From positions 1 through 36,727 of IMG/VR virus record IMGVR_UViG_3300020172_002273: a stretch of 36,727 nt of DNA; one strand, given 5' to 3'. The position numbers and the translations under genes are program-made. The stretch comes from a virus. Below are positions 1 through 8,592 of the stretch, piece by piece. Each line of letters begins with the position of its first letter. Position 1 is the first letter of the stretch. Under the pieces are notes generated by a model. That model was given only the letters and a program-made list of their open reading frames with translations, was not told where the DNA came from and did no database searches.

Positions 1-185
1 GACGTTTGATTATATGGTGAATGGATATATCTAACTGTTTCATAATTTTCTGTTGGATTGATAATTTCATATAAAATTTCCTGTTCCATTTGTTCGGCAC
101 TATCAGTCCAACCTAAATCAGTTTTAAACATCTGATTAGATGGAATGATAATACTTTGGTCATTATTTTTAGCTAAAATTTTCAT
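1..185 (-). CDS. Start of an unrecognised protein, cut by the window edge
   Basis: An open frame starts with ATG at 185-183 and runs off the left edge, giving about 61 N-terminal residues (begins MKILAKNNDQSIIIPSN). One base separates this ATG from the TGA of the preceding 590-aa gene (TGATATG), so the two are probably translationally coupled and co-transcribed. There is no signal peptide, membrane segment or family motif in the visible part; it is polar and rich in Glu, Asn and Ile. Its place at the end of a baseplate gene run (gp25, gp6, two large structural proteins) suggests another tail or baseplate component, but that rests on position alone. Confidence 0.6.
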   Translation of the reverse strand, partial: MKILAKNNDQSIIIPSNQMFKTDLGWTDSAEQMEQEILYEIINPTENYETVRYIHSPYNQT

Positions 186-186
186 A

Positions 187-1959
187 TCAACACTTAAATT
201 TGTTTACATTTTTAACTAAATCCTGTTTATTAGTGTAAATGTTTTCATTTCGTAAATAGAAATTAATATCTGTTTTGACATAGTGGATATTATTAATAAA
301 TGGGTAATTTGTTCCAAACCCATCGGGGTCTATAAATCCGTGGTCATATAAATCTCTCCATTTCCACAAAGATTCATCTTCAAAATATTTTGCATTCTGT
401 GGTAAACCATATACTTGATTTGTTTTGGATGTTTCAATATATGGTGAAAGTTGTCTCAGTTTAATTCTATGGTGCGGTTGATAAAATAGACCATACATAT
501 TAGTCATTGAACCTCCTGAAAACGAAACTGTCGAACCCGATTGTCCATAATCAAAGACAAATAATGGATTTGAAAATCTGTGAAATGATTCACTTATAAT
601 CCTTTCTCTTAATTCACCTCGGTTATATTCAACAAATGCCCCATGTAAAATTGTGTTTAATGGTAAATCGGTTCCACCGGTAAAATTATAGGTTGTGCTT
701 CCTGTCCCTAAAGTAATTGTCTTTGAAAATCCTGTTGTTGTGATTGAGGTTTCTGTTGACCCCGTTCCGTTAAAATGTGCGTCCACCCAAGTATCATGAA
801 AATTAAATTTCCAACCAACTTTAGGTGGATATTCAAAATAACCGTTTCTATTTGATAGGATTGTTGTCACATAAACATCTGTAGGTAAATAACCTAAATT
901 ATTTGTTAACCCTGTTAGGGTAAATGGTTGTTTGAAATCATAAATCAAAGATTCCATCATGTTTCTTTCAACCAAAACATCTGATTCTCCCGCACTATTT
1001 TCCAATAAGAGTTTTCTTTCGTTTTCCCATATTGAAGATTCAAAACCTATTTTATCTAAAATATAATCTTCTCTCTCGGTTAATGTTTTATGTTTGTGAA
1101 CATAATAACTCGAAGTTGAGCCTGATATGTCATTTCTGTTTGTGCATCTTTTACCGAACACCACAGTTGATAATGTTGTCCCTGATGACATTTCAGATTT
1201 AGAAACTTCAAGTATATATTTTTCAGAATCATATATAGAATCACCAACACTAATTATTGAAAAGGTTCTACCACTAACGGGTATGGAGTTATTTAATGTC
1301 CCCCCACTTATCGTTATAAATTCACCCGAAGACATACCGTGTTCTACAGGGCTGGTTAATTTGAAAGAGTCTCCCGTGTCCTCAACTCTGAATGGTATAC
1401 CATCACCACTTACAAAACTAAAAACGGTGTTACCGCTCAAAGTATATTTCATGGGGTAGTTTGAATCTTGTCCATAGACATAGGATAGGTAGATGTTCCA
1501 ATTGTGATATGGTGCGTCAATACTTGATATCGGTACGTGTTGTGTTTCACCTGAATAGGTTACACTTGGTGTGTATAGAGTGAGTGAGGATATGGTTTGG
1601 ACCGGATTTACTTGTCTAAGAACATCTTTTCTTAAAAACGCAAATTCTTGATACGGTAAAAATCCTGTAAAATCATTATTACTTCCGTCCCCAACTAAAT
1701 ATAAATTTTTCAAAAGAGGATTGTACTCTGAGGTACCACTATAAAGATTACGGAAAACCATTTTTAATTTTCCGTGGATTTTGTAGTTATTGCTTTCGTT
1801 TCTTTCCTTATTAAATAATTCTGCATTACTTAATATAATGGTTCTGTCGCCTTCCCTTAACAGATTTTCAGTTTCATCTAAACCAACGCGAATTGTTTGG
1901 TCTTGATTAATTGAACCAAAAAATTTTTTAGAGGGTAATATAATTCTTTTTTTATCCAT
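187..1959 (-). CDS. Structural protein of the baseplate cluster, family not recognised (590 aa)
   Basis: I do not recognise a family. The 590-aa product has a mixed N-terminal region (residues 1-110), then a Ser/Thr/Gly-rich, probably beta-rich stretch (about 120-290) with blocks such as SGEFITISGGT, then a more ordered region with charged helices (about 290-350) and aromatic-rich beta segments to the end. No signal peptide, membrane segment or catalytic motif is visible. The start overlaps the stop of the 1380-aa gene by one base (TAATG), so it is coupled to it. After gp25, gp6 and the 1380-aa protein it occupies the place where T4-like phages carry further wedge proteins (gp7, gp8, gp9, gp10). 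A wedge or fibre-connector role is therefore an inference from position. Confidence 0.75.
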   Translation of the reverse strand: MDKKRIILPSKKFFGSINQDQTIRVGLDETENLLREGDRTIILSNAELFNKERNESNNYKIHGKLKMVFRNLYSGTSEYNPLLKNLYLVGDGSNNDFTGFLPYQEFAFLRKDVLRQVNPVQTISSLTLYTPSVTYSGETQHVPISSIDAPYHNWNIYLSYVYGQDSNYPMKYTLSGNTVFSFVSGDGIPFRVEDTGDSFKLTSPVEHGMSSGEFITISGGTLNNSIPVSGRTFSIISVGDSIYDSEKYILEVSKSEMSSGTTLSTVVFGKRCTNRNDISGSTSSYYVHKHKTLTEREDYILDKIGFESSIWENERKLLLENSAGESDVLVERNMMESLIYDFKQPFTLTGLTNNLGYLPTDVYVTTILSNRNGYFEYPPKVGWKFNFHDTWVDAHFNGTGSTETSITTTGFSKTITLGTGSTTYNFTGGTDLPLNTILHGAFVEYNRGELRERIISESFHRFSNPLFVFDYGQSGSTVSFSGGSMTNMYGLFYQPHHRIKLRQLSPYIETSKTNQVYGLPQNAKYFEDESLWKWRDLYDHGFIDPDGFGTNYPFINNIHYVKTDINFYLRNENIYTNKQDLVKNVNKFKC

Positions 1960-4900
1960 TATTCTGATGAAGGAAATGCGTCTTTAGGGCCAAATAATTT
2001 TATGAACTTATCGATTGCGGTTTTACCGGGTCTTAATCCAAAATAAAATAAGAAAGGTGTTGATAATATTTGTTTATTTCCCGTATAATTTACTTCTGTT
2101 GGTTTTAATATAAAATCAACATCAAAATTCCAAGATTTTGATGTCCATCCTCCTGTATCGCCAACTCTAATCCATAGTATTCCTGTAAGAGGAACCAAAG
2201 TTGTTCCTGAGGTGATGTGTAAAACAGTAAACCCTTCCTCTTGATTATTATAATTTAAGTGTACATCTGTTGTGTCTTCCACGTCAAACGTGTCGTCATT
2301 TACGTCCGCACCAACAATTGTGAAAGTGTCTCCACTATATGTTTTAGTCATGGGGAAAAGAAGGTAATCATACGTACTATCACCCGAAAACGCGTAGTTA
2401 TAAGACATTCCTTGTAATCTTTGAGCGGCAACCGTTGCGTAGTCCCAAGATTGTCCATTTCCCTCACCAAATCCTTGTCCCTTTTTGTCCCAATAAAAAA
2501 ATGGTACAATTTGTGATGATTCGGTTAATCTACCGGGTTCATTTAAACAAACTCTAACTCTATACCCATCATCATCAAAAACAAAATTTATCGGCATCGG
2601 ACCGTTTAAAGTTCCTAACTGAGACCTAAACAAATTCACATATTCATCGGGGTCAAGAATTACCGGATTGTATTGTCCGTAATATCTATTTTGTAAATCA
2701 AATTCCTCGATACCAACTTCATTACTTATCGAAATGAGTTGTAAAACATCACCATTTAATATTTCTTTATTCGTATTAAATGGATAGCTTGATGTGTACC
2801 CTGTATTAGAGAAAAAATCTTTATAACCATAATCGTTATTAGTGTCTAATCTATAGTTAATGTAGAGTCCCAACATTTCTTTAAAACTTTGATATGATGT
2901 TGGTCCAATATTTCTAACAACGGAACAGTTTGGGTCCAAATTTGGGTCTACACATATCTCTTTTATAAATTCGTCTCGAGGACCCAAATCCATTACTGTG
3001 GTTGGGTGTCTTAAGGTACTGAATTGATTTCCAGCGGATATTGTTTTTTGAAAAATGGATAAAGAACTATTCCATTTTGTAGACCTATAATAAAATCTTT
3101 TTACCGCGGAGTTAGATGTTTTTTCTTTTACTTTATAATAAACTAAATTTTCACAATAATTTGTTCTTCTGACGTTTAAATCCAATTCTTCCTCGTTGTC
3201 CCATCGTACTTTAGCTTTAAATGGGAACAAATACAATGAACCACCTAACCAATTATCAAAAAATGAATAATTTACAATACCCTCACAGAATACTTTGTTT
3301 ACTAATTTTCTTCGAGCATACTCCCTAATTAAGGTTCTCTGCGTGTTCCAATTTTCAGTATTAGCGGCAGGTATAATGCTGTAAACACCAAATCTAAATT
3401 CTGAAAACCCACTTCTGGTTGTACAAGATGCACATGGATTCAATGTGGCACCTGTAACATATGCGGATTGACCTACCGCCATCAAACCAGATGATGTACA
3501 AGATGTTCCCGCAACCGCAATAACTTCACTTGTATCATCATAATTTGCGGTAACTCCCGTTGCGCAATATGTTAAATTTACGATACCACTATCGTCGTAA
3601 ATTGTGTTTTGTGATAAACATCCTTCAGGAAGAGATGTGGAATCAAATGTGCTAGTTGATGAACCTGTCAGTGGAAAATGGTTATCATAAATTTCATAAG
3701 TAAAACCTGTCCAAACATAATCTTTAGGTATCGACAAATCATTCCAAACCAACCATCCGTTTACATTTGCACTATCTCTTCCTAATAATCCGGTGGTTGC
3801 TCCACAAGTATAAGTACCCATTAATAGTTGAGTTGTTAGACCTGTTGTCAATCCACTTAATGCCATTAAATCAGAAGATTGTGCATATGCGTGTGGTAAA
3901 TAAGAAATTAATTTAACGTAATATGTTCTACCGGTAACCGCGCCTGTTATAATATTACTATGTATTGTTGATAATGATTGACCATATGGTCCATATGTCG
4001 AATAAGAGGTCAATCCACTCGTTGGATTTTCGCTTAAAAAATATTCGTTTATTCCACTATCATAATCACATATAAAAATTTCAGTGTCATTAGTATCACA
4101 ATCTCCAACGTCACTTGCTGTGTTTATTCCAGAAACTAAAGATAATGAACCTGTTCGCAAACACACTCCCGTCACGGATGAACCACTAAATGGTATTGAT
4201 AGGTTTGTTAAAACACCTGTGGTACAGTCAACATATTGATAAACACTAGTTGATGAAGCCGGCACCCCAAAATCGTAAGTATCACAATTAACTAATAAAG
4301 TCAATTTGTCTCTCACTGCAGTTCCTTGACCAATTTTATTATAAAGTGTGGATGGGTCTGACGATGTGTTTATTGTTGCACCACTAATCTCAACCTCATC
4401 ACAAGATTCACACTCAGGGTAGACAACAGTGCTCAAATACACTGTACCTAATCTCTGAAGTGGTTCAATAACTTTCGCGTCCATCCAATTGAATGGGGAC
4501 CAATCAATAATTGTTACCCCCAAAGCTCGAATATAAATTCTAAATTCATATAACGCTTGAAACGGTACTATTATAACTTGTAACGCCTGAACAAATGCAG
4601 TATATATAACTCTTTCGAATGCGTTTAAAATTATCGCAATTAAAATGGCGAAACTAAACTTTTTCCATGCGTAATTTATTGGTGGAGTTACAACAGTTGA
4701 TTCACAATCCTCTTCAATTTTGGGTGCGATATCTTTTATACCCAAAAAATTATCTTTATTTCCTTTAAAATGTCCACCCATATAAGATGAAACCGAATAT
4801 ACTTTATTGTATGTAAATCTAAAAAAATAATCTTCGGGAAAATAACTATCAAATGTTTGGTTAAAAATTACTGAAGTGTTTGTTGCTGACGATGGATAGT

Positions 4901-6101
4901 CGTCCCAATTCAATGAAAACGCATATGATGCATCTATGTCATTGGAATATTCTCTAATGTTTGGCACCAAATAACTTCCAACATATCTAACTCTTGCCAA
5001 ATTTTGGTTTTTACCTGAAATTCTAAATCTATAACAAGAACTCGTTGGGATACCTTTATTGGGGTCATTCGTGATTTCCGTTTCACCAAATTCATTTGTG
5101 TAAACATACTCCATATTCATTGGTAAGGGTATTACGAATGAACCGTCTTCATCAATTTCTTCTTGAAATTCGTATGTTTCTAATATTGGTCTACCTAATG
5201 AATCTTTATTTGATGTGAATCGAATCATTTCAACTTCCGCAGCAAACGTTGTTAAATCACATTTTCGACCCATATCTTTTCTTGGTGTACAGTTCTTGTT
5301 GAGCGTGTTAACTCCCTTGTCTGAATATATTGAACCTAATAGATACGCTTTAGGTTCAATTTTTACACCTTTACTTGATAAGTCAAAATCCGTTCTTGTA
5401 ATTCCGATTTCACACAAATCTTCGTTACCCCAAAAAGGATAAACTTCAACTGTTTGATTGAAAGAAACAACTTGAGGTAAAGTATCTAAATCATTAGAAG
5501 ATTTAAAAGTGTAACTATTTTTAAATTTATCAACCCCCAATCCTTGTCTAATAAAATCATCTGGTCTCAATGAAAAACATCCGATATCTGATAAATCGAC
5601 ATCAACATGAACCAATTGTGTCCCAACAGGGACACCCCATATCATAAAATCACCGGCATCATTAGTTTTAACTGTGTATTTGTAATATTTTTCGTAAACT
5701 TCAAGAATTTCTTCTCTTGTCAATATATCTTTTTGGTCAGGGAATGTTCCTGTTGGTTCATGACCACCGTGTTGTTTTCGTGACGGTAATAGATTATATC
5801 TATAACCATTTTCATTTTTATCTTCAACTACGGTAAATGGATATAATGCTGACACCACAGGGTCCTGTGAATCTTGTTCCGATATGGGTATAAAAATTGA
5901 AACTCTTGCGTTCGGAACACCGAAACCGTTATTAACAAATATTCTACCGCAGACAACGCCATAATCTGCACACATTGAAGAATACGCTTCGGTCTGTGTA
6001 AATTTAAGAGATAAAATCTCCAATAAGTCAAAGTCATTTTTTAATTCAACTACAACTTTTTGGTCTTTACCTATATTTGTGGAAATTCTGTGTTTCTGCA
6101 T
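1959..6101 (-). CDS. Giant baseplate-cluster structural protein, possible gp7 positional counterpart (1380 aa)
   Basis: Large protein directly downstream of the gp6 homologue, the position of gp7 (about 1030 aa) in T4. Sequence similarity to gp7 is not evident to me. Residues 45-75 (VVCGRIFVNNGFGVPNARVS) look like a carboxypeptidase-regulatory or transthyretin-like beta sandwich. Another such beta region appears near 250-330. Residues 482-520 form an unusually long hydrophobic stretch (FAILIAIILNAFERVIY...), odd for a baseplate protein. From about 560 to 900 the protein is rich in Ser/Thr/Gly and in cysteines, including CESC near 564 and CASC near 890, and looks like inserted beta modules. 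The C-terminal third returns to charged, aromatic sequence. The start is the ATG at 6101, preceded 5 nt upstream by TATTTATA rather than a Shine-Dalgarno. The assignment as structural is fairly safe; the exact role is not. Confidence 0.75.
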   Translation of the reverse strand: MQKHRISTNIGKDQKVVVELKNDFDLLEILSLKFTQTEAYSSMCADYGVVCGRIFVNNGFGVPNARVSIFIPISEQDSQDPVVSALYPFTVVEDKNENGYRYNLLPSRKQHGGHEPTGTFPDQKDILTREEILEVYEKYYKYTVKTNDAGDFMIWGVPVGTQLVHVDVDLSDIGCFSLRPDDFIRQGLGVDKFKNSYTFKSSNDLDTLPQVVSFNQTVEVYPFWGNEDLCEIGITRTDFDLSSKGVKIEPKAYLLGSIYSDKGVNTLNKNCTPRKDMGRKCDLTTFAAEVEMIRFTSNKDSLGRPILETYEFQEEIDEDGSFVIPLPMNMEYVYTNEFGETEITNDPNKGIPTSSCYRFRISGKNQNLARVRYVGSYLVPNIREYSNDIDASYAFSLNWDDYPSSATNTSVIFNQTFDSYFPEDYFFRFTYNKVYSVSSYMGGHFKGNKDNFLGIKDIAPKIEEDCESTVVTPPINYAWKKFSFAILIAIILNAFERVIYTAFVQALQVIIVPFQALYEFRIYIRALGVTIIDWSPFNWMDAKVIEPLQRLGTVYLSTVVYPECESCDEVEISGATINTSSDPSTLYNKIGQGTAVRDKLTLLVNCDTYDFGVPASSTSVYQYVDCTTGVLTNLSIPFSGSSVTGVCLRTGSLSLVSGINTASDVGDCDTNDTEIFICDYDSGINEYFLSENPTSGLTSYSTYGPYGQSLSTIHSNIITGAVTGRTYYVKLISYLPHAYAQSSDLMALSGLTTGLTTQLLMGTYTCGATTGLLGRDSANVNGWLVWNDLSIPKDYVWTGFTYEIYDNHFPLTGSSTSTFDSTSLPEGCLSQNTIYDDSGIVNLTYCATGVTANYDDTSEVIAVAGTSCTSSGLMAVGQSAYVTGATLNPCASCTTRSGFSEFRFGVYSIIPAANTENWNTQRTLIREYARRKLVNKVFCEGIVNYSFFDNWLGGSLYLFPFKAKVRWDNEEELDLNVRRTNYCENLVYYKVKEKTSNSAVKRFYYRSTKWNSSLSIFQKTISAGNQFSTLRHPTTVMDLGPRDEFIKEICVDPNLDPNCSVVRNIGPTSYQSFKEMLGLYINYRLDTNNDYGYKDFFSNTGYTSSYPFNTNKEILNGDVLQLISISNEVGIEEFDLQNRYYGQYNPVILDPDEYVNLFRSQLGTLNGPMPINFVFDDDGYRVRVCLNEPGRLTESSQIVPFFYWDKKGQGFGEGNGQSWDYATVAAQRLQGMSYNYAFSGDSTYDYLLFPMTKTYSGDTFTIVGADVNDDTFDVEDTTDVHLNYNNQEEGFTVLHITSGTTLVPLTGILWIRVGDTGGWTSKSWNFDVDFILKPTEVNYTGNKQILSTPFLFYFGLRPGKTAIDKFIKLFGPKDAFPSSE

Positions 6102-6106
6102 TCTTC

Positions 6107-6114
6107 TATAAATA
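6107..6114 (-). promoter_or_regulatory. TATTTATA motif before the 1380-aa gene
   Basis: Minus-strand TATTTATA ends 5 nt before the ATG and lies inside a short inverted repeat TTCTA-TTTA-TAGAA. The same word precedes several other structural genes. It is either a late-promoter element or a translation-start element; the sequence does not decide. Confidence 0.35.
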
Positions 6115-6153
6115 GAAAATTATGGATTTCCAGAAAAATAAATAAAAATTAAA

Positions 6154-7986
6154 TTAGAATGTAGTCGTTCCTAATGTTTTAACTCTAACTTTAATATCTT
6201 TTTGTGGAAATCTTATCTGATATATTTGATTAGATTTCATATAAATGGTTGAATCCGCTTGAGAAATCTCTTTAGTGTTTGAATTTACATATGACTGAGC
6301 AACTTCTGATGATGAATATTCACCACCAACGTTGTTAAATACTCGAATATCTACAGCGTTAACCACACCATTTACCTCACCGATTGTTCTATACAAATCA
6401 CCAACAAATAATGGGTCTCCCATTTTTCTTTTTTCAATCGAAAAGTAATTTACTGTGTTTTCAATAATTGTCCTTACAATATCTGTTTGATTACCATTTT
6501 TATCAATAACAACGTCAACTTCTAAAGTAAAATCAACAACCTCACCACTTTCAACTTCCAAGAAATCATTTACCATTCTATATTCAGCTAAATAACTTAA
6601 AATATTGTTTTTTAAAGTGTTTGAAACAGTATCGATTAAATTACCATTTTCATCATAAGAAAGTAATTTAATTTTTATTTTATTATCTTCTTCCATCACA
6701 TTAACTTTGGCGGGTGCTCCGTAAGTTGATGGCATTGTTTCGATTAATGATTTGTAATCGTTTAAGGTTACTGCTCTGTTTTGTGCTGAGAAATTATATG
6801 CAATCATATTCCTGACCTCTTCAATCGTAGGTTGGTCAGCACCACCTACAGCAGGTGTTACGTTTGTTACTATTAATGAATTTTGTACCTGAACATTAGT
6901 GTTTGAGTTTGGTCCATTCACAACAAACTCAACACTATCAACACTTGTGATAATATCAACACCGATGTTACTATCTTGTCCCCCACCAATCCTATACTTT
7001 ATGAATAATGTAGTGTTTGATTTAGGTAGTGCACCAAGTGATAAGTTGTTTAAATAAGTACCTAAACTAACTCTTAAATTCCCTTGGTTGTAATTATCTA
7101 AATTATCTAATGGATTTACATTACCAGAACCAAATGTTACTGAAAAATAATTTTCAGGAGTATACTCAGTGATAAATTTATTTGTTACAGGAATATATGT
7201 TCCTGATATGAAATTTTCCGTATCTGACGCACTTGTGGGGTCGGGAACGAAAACTTTGTCTTGAATTAAAGACTTAACTTCGTACCATTTGTTTTCTGAA
7301 CCTAAAAATTCAGAGTTAGTTGGGTTGTTTACAAAATTGGTACCGTCTTTATGGATTACCCCACTTACTCCCAAAACATTTTGTTCGGGTAGGAATAATT
7401 TTAAAAATGGTTTTTGGTCAACTTCTGTTATAACTTTTCTGAATATTCTTGTAACACCATTTACCACCGCCTCTCTTTTTACAATAGAATAAGAAATCAA
7501 TCTATTATTACCATCAAAATTTGGAATTTTTAATCTATTTGGTTCACCTCTTTTATTAAATGGATTAGAAAAATCAATATCGTCAATTGTTTCAAAAACT
7601 TGTCCTCCACCCGATACTTGTGCTCCCGATTTAATTGTACCTAAATAACGTTCATCTTCTTTGTCCCCTCTTACGGGTACTTGTATTGTGAAATCACATA
7701 ATGCAACGGATGGCCTGTTACCTGGTATTCTCATCCCATATGTTTTAGCAATATGGTACAATGATTGTCTTTGTTGTGCAAAATCCAACATTGTTTCTTG
7801 CCAAACTCTATCAATATGAAAATGTAAATTATCGGTAACCGCGGCGTTCAAATCTAATAAAACAGAATATATTGACGCGTCGTTTGTATTCCTAATTAAG
7901 TCGGGATAATACTCTCTTGTTAAATTAACTAATTCCTGTCTTAAACTAGCGAAATCTCTGACAGCATATGATATTTTTTTTGCCAT
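6154..7986 (-). CDS. 6: Baseplate wedge protein, T4 gp6 / baseplate J-like
   Basis: A 610-aa homologue of T4 gp6 (660 aa), the wedge protein that forms the ring holding the baseplate together and belongs to the baseplate J-like family. The N-terminus (residues 8-100) has the typical helical region RDFASLRQELVNLTREYYPD with NDASIYSVLLDLNAAVTDNL. The middle is beta-rich. The gp6 signature GGADQPTIEEVRNMIAYNF followed by AQNRAVTLNDYK lies near 383-414 and marks the start of the conserved C-terminal core, ending in a small alpha/beta domain. The gene starts one base after the stop of gp25, with no Shine-Dalgarno, so the two are co-expressed. The gp25-gp6 order is the usual one in T4-like phages. 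Identification is strong. Confidence 0.92.
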   Translation of the reverse strand: MAKKISYAVRDFASLRQELVNLTREYYPDLIRNTNDASIYSVLLDLNAAVTDNLHFHIDRVWQETMLDFAQQRQSLYHIAKTYGMRIPGNRPSVALCDFTIQVPVRGDKEDERYLGTIKSGAQVSGGGQVFETIDDIDFSNPFNKRGEPNRLKIPNFDGNNRLISYSIVKREAVVNGVTRIFRKVITEVDQKPFLKLFLPEQNVLGVSGVIHKDGTNFVNNPTNSEFLGSENKWYEVKSLIQDKVFVPDPTSASDTENFISGTYIPVTNKFITEYTPENYFSVTFGSGNVNPLDNLDNYNQGNLRVSLGTYLNNLSLGALPKSNTTLFIKYRIGGGQDSNIGVDIITSVDSVEFVVNGPNSNTNVQVQNSLIVTNVTPAVGGADQPTIEEVRNMIAYNFSAQNRAVTLNDYKSLIETMPSTYGAPAKVNVMEEDNKIKIKLLSYDENGNLIDTVSNTLKNNILSYLAEYRMVNDFLEVESGEVVDFTLEVDVVIDKNGNQTDIVRTIIENTVNYFSIEKRKMGDPLFVGDLYRTIGEVNGVVNAVDIRVFNNVGGEYSSSEVAQSYVNSNTKEISQADSTIYMKSNQIYQIRFPQKDIKVRVKTLGTTTF

Positions 7987-7987
7987 G

Positions 7988-8440
7988 TTATATATTAATA
8001 ATTATAAAATCTGAGGAAACAAATGGTTCATTGTTTATATCATAATCAATTCTCACTTTAGCGGTGTACGGTTTAGTGGAATAGTCGGACACTCTAAATA
8101 GTCTTGAGTCTTCATCTTCTTGTGGACTAATTGGTTCTTCAGGGTCTTGGTCGGCGGGAGTTACTCTAATTGATTTTATTTCTAAATTTGGAATATAATC
8201 TCGAACTGAAGTTCTGATTTCATCTTCAATCTGTCCCCATGTAACCGCGTCGTTTGGTTCAAAAATAAATTCAAACAATCTGGTACCAAAATCGGGTAAA
8301 TAATATCTCGAACCTTTCCTTGTTAATAACAAGTGAATTAGGTTTGCACGAATCTCTCTTTCGGGTGTTTCGGTCATAACCAAAAAATCACCTTTTGGAC
8401 TAATTCTGAATGGAAAGTCTATACCATATGTAATCGCCAT
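7988..8440 (-). CDS. 25: Baseplate wedge protein, T4 gp25 / GpW-like
   Basis: A 150-aa member of the gp25/GPW family, the small wedge subunit related to the sheath-initiating proteins of contractile injection systems (T4 gp25 is 132 aa). The core is visible: residues 18-55 with RANLIHLLLTRKGSRYYLPD, then FGTRLFEFIFEPNDAVTW and a helix GQIEDEIRTSVRDYIPNLEI. The family's usual EPR at the end of this helix reads IPN here. A charged loop DPEEPISPQEDEDSRL near 100-115 is an insertion relative to the short family members. It is the first gene after the nrdA terminator and has a TATATTTAT element just before its ATG, so it probably opens the wedge transcription unit with gp6 directly behind. Confidence 0.92.
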   Translation of the reverse strand: MAITYGIDFPFRISPKGDFLVMTETPEREIRANLIHLLLTRKGSRYYLPDFGTRLFEFIFEPNDAVTWGQIEDEIRTSVRDYIPNLEIKSIRVTPADQDPEEPISPQEDEDSRLFRVSDYSTKPYTAKVRIDYDINNEPFVSSDFIIINI

Positions 8441-8444
8441 ATCA

Positions 8445-8453
8445 ATAAATATA
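8445..8453 (-). promoter_or_regulatory. TATATTTAT motif before gp25
   Basis: Minus-strand TATATTTAT ends 4 nt before the gp25 ATG (followed by TGAT ATG). It lies just downstream of the nrdA terminator, where a new transcription unit would have to begin. It matches the motif ahead of other structural genes; there is no Shine-Dalgarno. Confidence 0.4.
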
Positions 8454-8475
8454 ACTAAAGAAGAAATACTAATAA

Positions 8476-8503
8476 ATAAAAAATCCCAACCGAAGTTGGG
8501 ATT
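8476..8503 (-). terminator. Rho-independent terminator after nrdA
   Basis: A perfect 9-bp stem AATCCCAAC / GTTGGGATT closed by a TTCG tetraloop in the stabilising C(UUCG)G context, followed on the minus strand by TTTTTTATTT. It lies about 90 bp after the nrdA stop and about 35 bp before the gp25 start, separating the replication/RNR module from the wedge genes. Confidence 0.9.
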
Positions 8504-8509
8504 GTATAT

Positions 8510-8543
8510 TGTTTGGATTTTTTGCTCCTTTTATGACCAAACA
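8510..8543 (-). other. Second hairpin after nrdA with an AAAGGAG loop
   Basis: A 7-bp inverted repeat TGTTTGG (8510-8516) and CCAAACA (8537-8543) encloses a 20-nt loop that reads ATAAAAGGAGCAAAAAA on the minus strand. It lies in the nrdA 3' UTR just before the terminator hairpin. The loop carries a Shine-Dalgarno-like AAAGGAG but no start codon follows in a usable position. It may protect the 3' end of the mRNA; function unknown. Confidence 0.4.
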
Positions 8544-8592
8544 AAGTAGATGAATAGACGTGTTATGTAATTTCTCATGGAGCCACCTACAG

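Noticed and set aside
8531-8578. 15-aa minus-strand frame between nrdA and gp25
   Set aside because: Too short, no family, and it overlaps the AAAGGAG hairpin. Nothing supports translation.
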